Origin: Flavobacteriales bacterium
GTDB taxonomy: Bacteria > Bacteroidota > Bacteroidia > Flavobacteriales > Flavobacteriaceae
Length of the DNA stretch: 7,840 bases
Assembly: GCA_015494775.1 (NCBI GenBank)
Contig: WGAP01000147.1
Span: 1-7,840 of the forward strand
Direction: 5' to 3'
Shown: piece by piece, positions 1 through 5,308 of the stretch
Numbering within the stretch: the first letter of the stretch is position 1
Layout of the letters: every line of letters starts with the position of its first letter
The notes under the pieces: generated by a model
What the model saw: only the letters and a program-made list of their open reading frames with translations
The model's database searches: none
What the model was told of the DNA's origin: nothing
Position numbers and translations under genes: made by a program

Positions 1-923
1 CGCGCCACGATTTCCCAGGCGCCCCAGCCCTCGTCCGAAACGGGATATTCGGGCACGATACGGGCAAACCCGCCGTGCTTCATCCGGTATTTTTCGCCCG
101 TAAGCAACAGCCCCGCGGTTACATACATTCCGTTTATACGGTAACTGTCCGTGGCGGTGGGCACTATTTGGGTTTTGTATTCGCTGCGCAACGAAAAACC
201 GTGCAAAAGCAAGGCCGTTTCTCCGCCCCAAACAAGCCGGCGTTTGGCGCCGGGAAAGGCATAGGCATACTTGTCGCCCAAGTGATTTTCGGGCCTGAAA
301 TGCAAATCCGCGGGCGGACGACTGGCTCCGTTCAGGCCCAAATGCAAGCCGTAACGGTGGTCGGCAATCACCAAGGGAATATAGCCGAACATCCGGGCCG
401 AAAAATTAAGGCCGCGTTCCAAATGCGTGTCCTTAAATCCCTCGCCGTTTTTCCCGTTGCCCGTCAAGGCCGCCTGAAAGCCCAGGTAACGCAGCAAATG
501 ATAATTCGCATAATGCAATCCGGCGCCCCAACGGAAGTTTTGTAAACTCGTCAGCATGGGCCGTTCGGCCAGGGGGATGTATTTGCTGCTTGTGGCCATG
601 GCCAATCCGGTGGGTTCGGCAATGGAGCCGATGCCGAAAATCCCGAACCGGCTGAGATATTTGATGTAAACATCCCGGAAACCGATTTTTCCGTGCGCCA
701 CATTGACCTCGATTTTATAATGAATATGGTGGGACAAATTTCCCCCTACCGACAGATGTACTCGCCGGAATTCATTTCCCAATGTCCAACCACTGTCCGA
801 CTTCCTTTTTAGTGCTTCTATGTCATACTGAATACGTCCGTGGATTTTGGGTCGTTTTTGCGCAAAAACCGACGAATAAACAACCAAAAAAATGACAAAC
901 GTCAGGAAATATATTTTTTTCAT
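1..923 (-). CDS. Phosphate-selective porin O/P-type outer-membrane porin, 3' end cut by window edge
   Basis: This is an open frame on the minus strand from an ATG at 923-921 to the left edge: 307 visible codons without a stop. It begins with a typical signal peptide: MKK, a hydrophobic stretch (YFLTFVIFLVVYSSV) and a signal peptidase I site after VFA, about residue 21. The mature part resembles the phosphate-selective porin O and P family (OprO/OprP): an N-terminal strand (HGRIQYDIEAL), then GFRDVYIKYLSRFGI and GSIAEPTGLAMATSSKYIPL, which matches the family's conserved 'E-P-x-x-(L)-x-x-x-TSSKYI' region, then AERPML. Near the edge MYVTAGLLLTGEKYR and GWGAWEIVA match the family's late-barrel GxYVqagYlLTGE and GWGAWElaaR motifs. 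The product should be a trimeric outer-membrane barrel that passes anions or phosphate; the substrate is inferred from family only. Relatives run about 380-450 residues, so the C-terminal strands lie outside. It sits 84 bp downstream of xerD on the same strand and may share its transcript or use its own promoter. Confidence 0.85.
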   Translation of the reverse strand, partial: MKKIYFLTFVIFLVVYSSVFAQKRPKIHGRIQYDIEALKRKSDSGWTLGNEFRRVHLSVGGNLSHHIHYKIEVNVAHGKIGFRDVYIKYLSRFGIFGIGSIAEPTGLAMATSSKYIPLAERPMLTSLQNFRWGAGLHYANYHLLRYLGFQAALTGNGKNGEGFKDTHLERGLNFSARMFGYIPLVIADHRYGLHLGLNGASRPPADLHFRPENHLGDKYAYAFPGAKRRLVWGGETALLLHGFSLRSEYKTQIVPTATDSYRINGMYVTAGLLLTGEKYRMKHGGFARIVPEYPVSDEGWGAWEIVA

Positions 924-994
924 ATCAAAAATTATTTTTGATAATAAAAGTTTGCCAGATTTTATCATTATTTCTATGACAAAAATCAGGAAAT
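892..994. repeat. Pair of 19-bp direct repeats at the porin 5' end (17 of 19 identical)
   Basis: Positions 892-910 and 976-994 carry nearly the same 19 bases (atgacaaa-NN-tcaggaaat), differing only at two central bases, 84 bp apart. The first copy lies inside the porin signal-peptide codons; the second lies between the porin and xerD. It may be a small local duplication of the signal-peptide coding end or chance in AT-rich DNA. No function is proposed. Confidence 0.4.
923..943. repeat. AT-rich inverted repeat at the porin start codon
   Basis: The sequence 923-943 reads TATCAAAAAT, a single T, then ATTTTTGATA: a perfect 10-bp inverted repeat with a one-base centre. One arm touches the first base of the porin ATG. 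It could be an operator or a weak hairpin in the 5' leader that affects translation. It sits in the only leader region the porin has if it is transcribed separately from xerD. I see no convincing TAnnTTTG box close by. Confidence 0.45.
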
Positions 995-1007
995 GGACGA
1001 ATATGAA

Positions 1008-1937
1008 TTATATTGATGATTTGGCGCTTCGCGGGTGGTATTTTTCCAAACTTTCGCGAATTTGTTTTTGGGACGTGTGCAGGTAAATCTCGGTGGTGGT
1101 GATGTTTTCGTGCCCCAAAAGCAATTGAATGCTGTGCAAATCGGCGCCGTTTTCCAACAGATGCGTGGCAAAACTGTGCCGCAGGGTGTGCGGGCTGATA
1201 TTTTTTTCGATACCGGCTTCCTTGGCGTAGTTTTTCAGGAAAATATAAATCATGTGCCGGCTCAGTTTGCCGCCCCGCCGGTTGAGAAAAACGTAATCGC
1301 GCGCCTCCTTTTTGGGCTCCACCTGCGGACGCACCCGTTCCAAATACAGGCGCAAAATCCGGGCCGTATATTTTTCCAAAGGCACGAAACGGTGTTTGCT
1401 CCCCTTGCCCAAAATGCGGATAAAACCTTCGTCGAAAAACAGGTCGCCGGTTTTCAGGTTTACCGTTTCGCTCACGCGCAGCCCGCAGGCATACATCAGT
1501 TCGATGATGGCGTGGTTGCGTTCGCCCTCGAAGGTCGAACGGTCGATGGCGGCTAATATCCGGTCGATTTCGCCGGTGGTGAGCGTTTCGGGAATTTTGC
1601 GGCGCAGTTTGGGCGCTTCCACCCAGTCCACCGGATTGGCGTCCATGCGGTTTTCCAACATCAAATAATCGAAAAAATTGCGCAAGCCCGACAACATGCG
1701 CGCCTGCGTACGCGGGCTCACGTATTCGGCCATCCGGTAAATGAATTCCTTTACCGAATGCTTGTCCAAATCCTTCAAATGCACCTTTTGCCCGTCCTCA
1801 CCCGCCACAAAACGCAGATATTTGTCCAAATCCTGCATATAGGCCGCCACCGAATGCGCCGCCAATTTTTTTTCCCACTGCAAATAATTACGGTATTCGG
1901 CGATTAAAAATTCCAAGGATTTGTCCAACTCCGGCAT
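1008..1937 (-). CDS. xerD: Tyrosine recombinase XerC/XerD
   Basis: This 309-residue protein is a site-specific tyrosine recombinase that, in a XerC/XerD pair, resolves chromosome dimers at dif during cell division. The N-terminal SAM-like core-binding domain covers about residues 5-95 and the catalytic domain about 115-300. All six catalytic residues are visible: R154 (ACGLRVSE), K178 (LGKGSKHR), H250 and R253 (SPHTLRHSFATHLL), H276 (LLGHENITTTEIY) and the nucleophile Y285. As I recall E. coli XerD numbering (R148, K172, H244, R247, H270, Y279), every residue is offset by exactly six, so length and spacing are canonical and the enzyme should be active. The ATG at 1937 is chosen because it gives the usual short N-terminus before the core-binding domain; no Shine-Dalgarno is seen, as is normal for Bacteroidota. 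The start faces the PorT-like gene across a short divergent spacer, and the porin follows on the same strand. Nothing indicates a phage or integron integrase. Assignment as XerD rather than XerC is less certain than the family. Confidence 0.93.
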   Translation of the reverse strand: MPELDKSLEFLIAEYRNYLQWEKKLAAHSVAAYMQDLDKYLRFVAGEDGQKVHLKDLDKHSVKEFIYRMAEYVSPRTQARMLSGLRNFFDYLMLENRMDANPVDWVEAPKLRRKIPETLTTGEIDRILAAIDRSTFEGERNHAIIELMYACGLRVSETVNLKTGDLFFDEGFIRILGKGSKHRFVPLEKYTARILRLYLERVRPQVEPKKEARDYVFLNRRGGKLSRHMIYIFLKNYAKEAGIEKNISPHTLRHSFATHLLENGADLHSIQLLLGHENITTTEIYLHTSQKQIRESLEKYHPRSAKSSI

Positions 1938-1971
1938 GATTTTTGTAATAAATGTTACTCCCGTTTTTTCG

Positions 1972-1987
1972 TTTCAAATATTTGAAA
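1972..1987. promoter_or_regulatory. Perfect 16-bp palindrome in the divergent xerD / PorT-like spacer
   Basis: The bases 1972-1987 (tttcaaat/atttgaaa) equal their own reverse complement with no spacer. They lie in the 89-bp gap between two divergent genes, 35 bp upstream of the xerD start and 40 bp upstream of the barrel-gene start. A palindrome in such a place is typical of a dimeric regulator's operator. Each half also contains a TTTG that could act as a -33 element. The role is inferred from position only; AT-rich DNA produces some palindromes by chance. Confidence 0.45.
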
Positions 1988-1998
1988 TAAATTTATTC

Positions 1999-2006
1999 CA
2001 AATATA
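1999..2006 (-). promoter_or_regulatory. Candidate Bacteroidota -7 box for xerD
   Basis: Read on the minus strand, 2006-1999 is TATATTTG, an exact match to the Bacteroidota primary sigma -7 consensus TAnnTTTG. It would start a transcript with a leader of roughly 55-60 bases ahead of xerD, and the 16-bp palindrome would then lie just downstream of the start site. I see no good TTG/TTTG element at the expected distance upstream, so the call is tentative. Confidence 0.4.
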
Positions 2007-2026
2007 AAAACAAAAAACGCATAGCT

Positions 2027-2629
2027 ATGAAAAAGAAATGGATTTTACCGCTCGTTCTGATGCTTTTTGCCTATTCGTTGGTCAACGCACAGGATTTTCG
2101 TATCGGCTTGTCTTTGGCGCCCAGCATCAATTTCAACAAGGGATTTGTCAAGGTCAACGGTAATTTTGTCCAAGTGGATTCGCTCAAAAGCGGCGGTTTG
2201 GGCTTCAAAGGCGGCCTCTGGGCCGATTACGGCTTTGCCAAAAACTACTACCTGCATTCGGGCATTATGATCCACAACCGCAATTTCAATTCGGATTATT
2301 CCAATATGAAAATCACCACGGTGGAAGTGCCTTTGGCCCTCAAAATGCGTAGCAACGAAGTGGCCGACAATATCCGCATCCTGGGCTTTTTCGGCGCCAC
2401 GCTCGACATTAACGTTACGGCCAAAAGCGGCAGCGTGGTCATCACCGACCAGGTGAACAAAATCGGTTCGTCCCTGATTTTCGGGGCCGGTGCCGAATAC
2501 AACGTGGGCTTTGGTAACATCAACCTGGGACTTTCCTACCATTTGGGCATGACCGATGTGATGAACTCCTCGTTGATGCGTCAAATGCCCCGCCACCTTT
2601 CCATTGATTTTACCTTCTATTTCAACTGA
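2027..2629 (+). CDS. PorT-family outer-membrane beta-barrel protein
   Basis: This encodes a 200-residue secreted protein. A signal peptide is clear: MKKKW, a hydrophobic core (ILPLVLMLFAYSL) and a cleavage site after VNA, so the mature chain starts near QDFRIGLS. The rest alternates polar and hydrophobic residues in short strands separated by turns (GLGFKGGLWADYGFAKNYYLHSGIM; VEVPLALKM; GAGAEYNVGFGNINLGLSY) and ends in FTFYFN, with aromatic residues close to the C-terminus as expected for an outer-membrane barrel. The pattern, including the late GLSYHLGMTDVMN segment, fits the OMP_b-brl_2/PorT-like family of about 8-stranded barrels widespread in Bacteroidota. True PorT takes part in type IX secretion and is usually somewhat longer; I do not claim this is that gene. 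The ATG at 2027 is the only start giving a signal peptide. It is divergent from xerD and converges on the LigD-type gene, the stops being 6 bp apart. Confidence 0.8.
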   Translation: MKKKWILPLVLMLFAYSLVNAQDFRIGLSLAPSINFNKGFVKVNGNFVQVDSLKSGGLGFKGGLWADYGFAKNYYLHSGIMIHNRNFNSDYSNMKITTVEVPLALKMRSNEVADNIRILGFFGATLDINVTAKSGSVVITDQVNKIGSSLIFGAGAEYNVGFGNINLGLSYHLGMTDVMNSSLMRQMPRHLSIDFTFYFN

Positions 2630-2635
2630 CGGCTT

Positions 2636-3523
2636 TTAGCGCAACGTATGCAAGTGCGACGTCCGGGCAAATTCCCCTTCCCAGGCGTCGCCTTTTTTTT
2701 GCAGTACTTCGGGCACGGTGCCAATGGTATAAACATGCGGGTCGTCCAGCGTGCGTAGTGTTTCCCAATCGATGGGCATAGCCACCGATGCCATGGGCGT
2801 GGCGCGGGTACCGTAGGGCATGCTGAATGTTTGGAAGGCACGGTTACGGTAAATGTCGATCAGGAATTTGCCGCGGCGTTTGTCCTTGCGCACATCCAGG
2901 GTGGAATCGGGAAAAACGCGCATAATTTCCCTTGCCACGCTTTCGGCCGCATCCATCACTTGGTCCACCGTGTAGGCAGGCACCAAAGGGCAAACAATAT
3001 GCACGCCGCGCTTGCCGGACGTTTTGACCAGGGTGGTGTAGCCCAATTTGCGGATCACGGGCCGGATGCCCAGGGCAAAATCCCGTATTTCGGCAAAGCC
3101 GGCCCCTTCGGGCGGGTCGATGTCGAACACCATCAGGTCGGGGTTGGCCCAATGCGGCCTGCGGATGCCCATCACGTGGAATTCCAGGGCGTGCAATTGC
3201 ACCAGCCACGCAAGTTCGGCCGCGTGTTCGAGCACCACATAACGGGTGGGTTTGAACTTGCCCATTTCGCGCACCTTCACAAAGGGCGGCACCGGTTCGG
3301 GCGCGTTTTTCTGGAAAAAGGAATAACCCGGCGTTCCATGCGGGTAGCGTACAAACACCAGGGGCCGTCCGCGGCTGTAACGCAAAATATAGGGCGCCAC
3401 GGCTTGGTAATAATCGAGCAGTTTCCGCTTCGTAATCCCCGCCTGCGGAAAGAGCAACTTGTCGGGATGGGTTATACGGACTTCAAAACCGTCGATTTGC
3501 AATGTTTGCTCCCTGGCGTCCAT
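2636..3523 (-). CDS. ligD: Stand-alone LigD-type polymerase (primase-polymerase) domain protein
   Basis: This 295-residue protein is a single LigD polymerase domain, the archaeo-eukaryotic-primase-type enzyme that fills and extends ends, often with ribonucleotides, during bacterial non-homologous end joining. In order: a 5'-phosphate-binding type N-terminus (THPDKLLFP, K22; TKRKLLDYY), GYSFFQKNAP around 66-75 matching the family's FF-EK segment, motif I LMVFDIDPPEG with metal ligands D134 and D136, motif II SGKRGVH (169-175) for nucleotide triphosphate binding, and motif III KFLIDIYRN with the third metal ligand D223, followed by PYGTR (236-240), equivalent to the usual PYS-R. All catalytic residues are kept. 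The length is that of the isolated domain, so ligase and phosphoesterase modules are absent from this polypeptide, and neither they nor Ku lie next to it here. The ATG at 3523 gives the standard short N-terminus. The gene converges with the PorT-like gene; upstream lies the palindromic intergenic block. The symbol refers to the domain family, not to a full-length ligase. Confidence 0.9.
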   Translation of the reverse strand: MDAREQTLQIDGFEVRITHPDKLLFPQAGITKRKLLDYYQAVAPYILRYSRGRPLVFVRYPHGTPGYSFFQKNAPEPVPPFVKVREMGKFKPTRYVVLEHAAELAWLVQLHALEFHVMGIRRPHWANPDLMVFDIDPPEGAGFAEIRDFALGIRPVIRKLGYTTLVKTSGKRGVHIVCPLVPAYTVDQVMDAAESVAREIMRVFPDSTLDVRKDKRRGKFLIDIYRNRAFQTFSMPYGTRATPMASVAMPIDWETLRTLDDPHVYTIGTVPEVLQKKGDAWEGEFARTSHLHTLR

Positions 3524-3603
3524 AGGTGGGATTTTGGTTTCAAGTTACGCATAATTTTACGAAGAAAGAATGTTTTTCGGGCGCCCGGCTGCACGTGTTC
3601 GGG

Positions 3604-3677
3604 GCCCCGCCGGCGGGCGGATGCCCGCGCGACTTGCCTATGGCAATTCGCCGGCGCCTTCGGCGCCGCGGCGGGGC
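3604..3677. repeat. 74-base cloverleaf-like palindromic element
   Basis: Every base of this segment falls into one outer stem or one of three hairpins. The outer stem pairs 3604-3612 with 3669-3677 (GCCCCGCCG/CGGCGGGGC, 9 bp). Arm 1 pairs 3613-3618 with 3623-3628 around a GGAT loop. Arm 2 pairs 3629-3632 with 3648-3651 and 3634-3638 with 3642-3646, with one C/T mismatch and a TAT loop. Arm 3 pairs 3652-3658 with 3662-3668 around a TTC loop. The arms abut with no unpaired junction base, so single-stranded DNA or RNA could form a stacked four-way junction. It could be a REP-like mobile palindrome or a transcribed structured RNA. It lies 81 bp upstream of the LigD-type start codon. Confidence 0.6.
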
Positions 3678-3697
3678 TGTGGTATATTGAAGGCGTT

Positions 3698-3776
3698 GGT
3701 ATCCAATACGGTCGCTTCGATACCATTTTTGCTTCGCAAAAATCACTCAGCGACCACCAATACAGGTGCCTGAGTG
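3698..3776. repeat. Cluster of nested and alternative hairpins
   Basis: Several perfect inverted repeats overlap here. ATTTTTGC (3725-3732) pairs with GCAAAAAT (3736-3743) around a TTC loop. GGTCGCT (3710-3716) pairs with AGCGACC (3749-3755) and encloses that hairpin. CACTCAG (3744-3750) pairs with CTGAGTG (3770-3776) and encloses CACC (3755-3758)/GGTG (3765-3768). GGTATC (3698-3703) pairs with GATACC (3719-3724). Because 3749-3750 and 3755 are shared, the pairings compete and could define two alternative folds. The sequence is less GC-rich than the elements on either side and may be a separate repeat. From 3777 to 3836 it grades into A-rich DNA in which I see nothing. Confidence 0.5.
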
Positions 3777-3836
3777 CCGTTCGCTACGATAAAAATCAAC
3801 TCAAAACTTAAAATTTAAAACTCATAACTAAATCCG

Positions 3837-4051
3837 CGCCAGGGATGGGAGCGGTTATGCGCGGGCGGCGCGCCGTAGGCCTGCCGTGGCGGCGGGGCGA
3901 CCAGTGGGGAGCCACGCCCGCCACGCCCGCAGGGCAAGAGCGGGCCGCCCGCGCATTTGAGCGGACAGCCCGGCCGGCGCCAAGTGAACGCGCCGCAGCG
4001 TGAACAAAGTGAAACGATGCGGCATGCGTGAACTTGTGCGGCGGGGCGCCC
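3837..4051. repeat. GC-rich structured element with a 13-bp closing stem, upstream of the SRP RNA
   Basis: The first half is closed by a perfect 13-bp stem, 3857-3869 with 3944-3956 (ATGCGCGGGCGGC and its complement). Inside are a smaller stem, 3886-3892 with 3918-3924 (GTGGCGG/CCGCCAC), a 4-bp hairpin at 3904-3915, and a 9-bp tandem repeat GCCACGCCC at 3911-3928. The stem is flanked by identical GAGCGG words, 3849-3854 and 3959-3964, each separated from the stem by TT. The second half holds a hairpin pairing 3988-3997 with 4018-4029 (10 bp, two-base bulge), while GGCGCC at 3976-3981 can pair with the same word at 4045-4050. The framework AGGGATGGGAGCGG, hairpin, GAGCGGACAGCCC reminds me of a recurring Bacteroidota intergenic motif, but this is from memory and unverified. 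Codon-like frames here are GC-driven noise. Confidence 0.55.
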
Positions 4052-4067
4052 TAAACAAAAAAATATG

Positions 4068-4075
4068 TAACTTTG
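4068..4075 (+). promoter_or_regulatory. -7 promoter box of the SRP RNA gene
   Basis: TAACTTTG matches the Bacteroidota -7 consensus TAnnTTTG exactly and ends five bases before the predicted first base of the SRP RNA at 4081, the expected spacing for initiation. An A-rich run lies just upstream (4054-4063). No TTG-type -33 element is obvious because the GC-rich element ends at 4051. Confidence 0.7.
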
Positions 4076-4080
4076 CACCG

Positions 4081-4175
4081 GGCAAGTCCCGCACTACCAG
4101 CTCCCTCCCAATCCCCCAGGGCAGGAATGCAGCAAGGGTACGGAGGTTGTAGCGGTGAGATGCGGATCGCTTGCC
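4081..4175 (+). ncRNA. ffs: Signal recognition particle RNA (bacterial small type, 4.5S)
   Basis: This is the RNA core of the SRP, which binds the Ffh protein and targets ribosomes making membrane proteins to FtsY. The diagnostic apical part of domain IV is present: CCAGGGCAGGAATGCAGCAAGG at about 4116-4137, with the GGAA tetraloop at 4123-4126 and the AGCA of the Ffh-binding internal loop at 4130-4133. The two ends close a long hairpin: GGCAAG (4081-4086) pairs with CTTGCC (4170-4175), TCCCGCA (4087-4093) with TGCGGA (4161-4166) allowing one bulge, and CTAC (4094-4097) with GTAG (4149-4152). At about 95 nt it is the short SRP RNA form without an Alu domain. A consensus -7 box lies directly upstream and a T run directly downstream, which fix both ends within a few bases. 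It converges on the aminotransferase gene, whose stop codon overlaps the T run. Confidence 0.92.
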
Positions 4176-4182
4176 TTTTTTT
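4176..4182 (+). terminator. T-run terminator of the SRP RNA
   Basis: Seven consecutive T residues follow directly after the closing helix of the SRP RNA, so the RNA's own terminal stem plus this U tract can serve as an intrinsic terminator. The last two T residues belong to the TAA stop (read on minus, 4183-4181) of the aminotransferase gene on the other strand. Confidence 0.55.
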
Positions 4183-5308
4183 ATGCGCCGAAAAAACGCC
4201 GGGCCGTATCCGCAATTCGCTCGATTCGGGCAGCAGTCAGGCAAGGGGATGAGGGGAACAAAACGCCGCGGTTGAAGAATTTCTCGGCCTCGTTGCCGCC
4301 CACATATTCGTATTTGCCGAACAGTTCCATCCGGTGGAGCGGAAACCAGAAATGGCGCACTTCGATGCCGTTCGCTTGCATAAAACCGACAAAATCCTTG
4401 CTGTGCATTCCTTCGGGAAGCAGGAAGGCGTTGAGCCAATAATTGGAACGGCTGCCGGGGCGTTCGTCAATGGGCATCAGGGGCAAATCCCGCAAAAGCC
4501 GGCGATAGGTTTCGTGCAGGTTGCGTTTGCGGGCAATGATGCGGTCGAACTCCTGCATTTGGGCGTGAATAAGCCGGGCGGCCACCGGATGCATTTGGTA
4601 GTTGTAGCCGGTTTCCTTGTGGTAGAAGTAGGGTTTGTCTTCGCGCGCGTGGGTGGCCAGTTTGCGGGCCCGGACCGCTTGCGTTTCCTTTTGTACCAAT
4701 AAGGCGCCGCCGCCCAGTCCGCTAAATATTTTGTTGATGTTGAACGACCATATCCCGGCCTGTCCGAAACTGCCGGTGAGTTGTTCGCCGACGCTCGTTC
4801 CCACCGATTCGGCCGCATCTTCGATGAGCACCATATCATAGGTTTCGGCCAGGCGGACAAAATCCTCGATGCGGGCCGCCATTCCGTAAAGATGCGCCAC
4901 AATCATGGCCTTGGGCTTTTGACCGCGGGATGTAAGCCGTTGGATGGCTTCCTCGGCATAGCGGGGCGACATGTTGAGCGTTTCGGGTTCGCTGTCCACC
5001 AGCACCGGAACGGCGCGCTCGTACAGCAAAGGGGCCACGGTGGCCACGTAGGTATGCACGGGCACCAAAACCCGGTCGCCCACGGCGATGCCCAGGATAC
5101 GCAGGGCCAAATGAAGGGCCGCCGTGCCGGATTGCAAAGCTACGGGCGCAGGAAGTCCGAAACGGCTTTGCCAAAATTTTTCCAGGGCGCGAACGCCGTG
5201 GCGGCCCGCCTGACGGACCGTTACGTTATCATTGCCCAGGCAGGGTGCGTGCAGCGGAATGTCGAATTCGGGTTTCAAAACCACCGGCTTTTGTCCAAAG
5301 ATACGCAT
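4181..5308 (-). CDS. DegT/DnrJ/EryC1/StrS family PLP-dependent aminotransferase
   Basis: This 375-residue protein belongs to the fold-type I sugar aminotransferases that transfer an amino group, usually from glutamate, to a keto group on a nucleotide-linked sugar for surface polysaccharide or similar glycans. Key features in order: SGTAALHLAL (60-69) in the cofactor phosphate-binding region; VPVHTYVATVAPL (83-95), matching the family's P-x-x-T-F/Y-x-A-T block; VAHLYG (137-142); LIEDAAESVG (161-170), with D164 contacting the pyridine nitrogen; SFNINKIFSGLGGGAL (188-203), with the PLP-binding K193; and NYQMHPVAARL (236-246). The active site is intact. The ATG at 5308 is chosen because it puts the family start (FDIPLHAP) at residue 15; the frame stays open 41 codons further up, but that extension is unlike the family and would overlap the divergent patatin gene. 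No other sugar genes are in view, so the exact substrate is unknown. It is convergent with ffs and its stop lies in the ffs T run. Confidence 0.88.
   Translation of the reverse strand: MRIFGQKPVVLKPEFDIPLHAPCLGNDNVTVRQAGRHGVRALEKFWQSRFGLPAPVALQSGTAALHLALRILGIAVGDRVLVPVHTYVATVAPLLYERAVPVLVDSEPETLNMSPRYAEEAIQRLTSRGQKPKAMIVAHLYGMAARIEDFVRLAETYDMVLIEDAAESVGTSVGEQLTGSFGQAGIWSFNINKIFSGLGGGALLVQKETQAVRARKLATHAREDKPYFYHKETGYNYQMHPVAARLIHAQMQEFDRIIARKRNLHETYRRLLRDLPLMPIDERPGSRSNYWLNAFLLPEGMHSKDFVGFMQANGIEVRHFWFPLHRMELFGKYEYVGGNEAEKFFNRGVLFPSSPCLTAARIERIADTARRFFGA

Larger units (their letters stand above)
3579..4051. repeat. Composite palindromic intergenic block with imperfect inverted ends
   Basis: This stretch between the LigD-type gene and the SRP RNA has no credible coding frame but is dense in inverted repeats. 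Its ends, 3579-3600 and 4030-4051, are inverted copies of one another with 18 of 22 positions matching (consensus GGGCGCCC-GC-GCAC--GTTC); outside both ends the sequence becomes A/T-rich at once. Both copies also have a GGGCTGT further in (3674-3680 on plus, 3971-3965 on minus), so each side looks like a related unit of about 87-102 bases in opposite orientation, with different interior arms. This arrangement is like a BIME or other paired REP/MITE-type repeat. No transposase is present. Its three structural parts are annotated separately. Confidence 0.55.

Noticed and set aside
75..545. Plus-strand open frame of 156 codons opposite the porin
   Set aside because: The minus strand reads as an uninterrupted signal-peptide-bearing porin with family motifs across the same bases.
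3543..3570. Possible dif site (a GTTACGCATAA half resembling a XerC arm)
   Set aside because: Only one arm resembles dif; the bases where the XerD arm should be do not match, so the palindromic 11-6-11 architecture is missing.
2831..3811. Long plus-strand open frame of 326 codons opposite the LigD-type gene
   Set aside because: It is antisense to a gene whose catalytic motifs are all intact on the minus strand; the translation has the His/Gln/Gly-rich look of a shadow frame.
3849..3964. GAGCGG direct repeats as a target-site duplication around the 13-bp-stem element
   Set aside because: Six GC-rich bases are weak evidence, and the words more likely belong to the element's own conserved framework.
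3855..4439. Minus-strand open frame of 194 codons through the GC-rich block, the SRP RNA and the aminotransferase end
   Set aside because: It is rich in Arg, Ala and Pro as expected of random GC-rich DNA, overlaps ffs and a well-supported gene in another frame, and has no recognisable domain.
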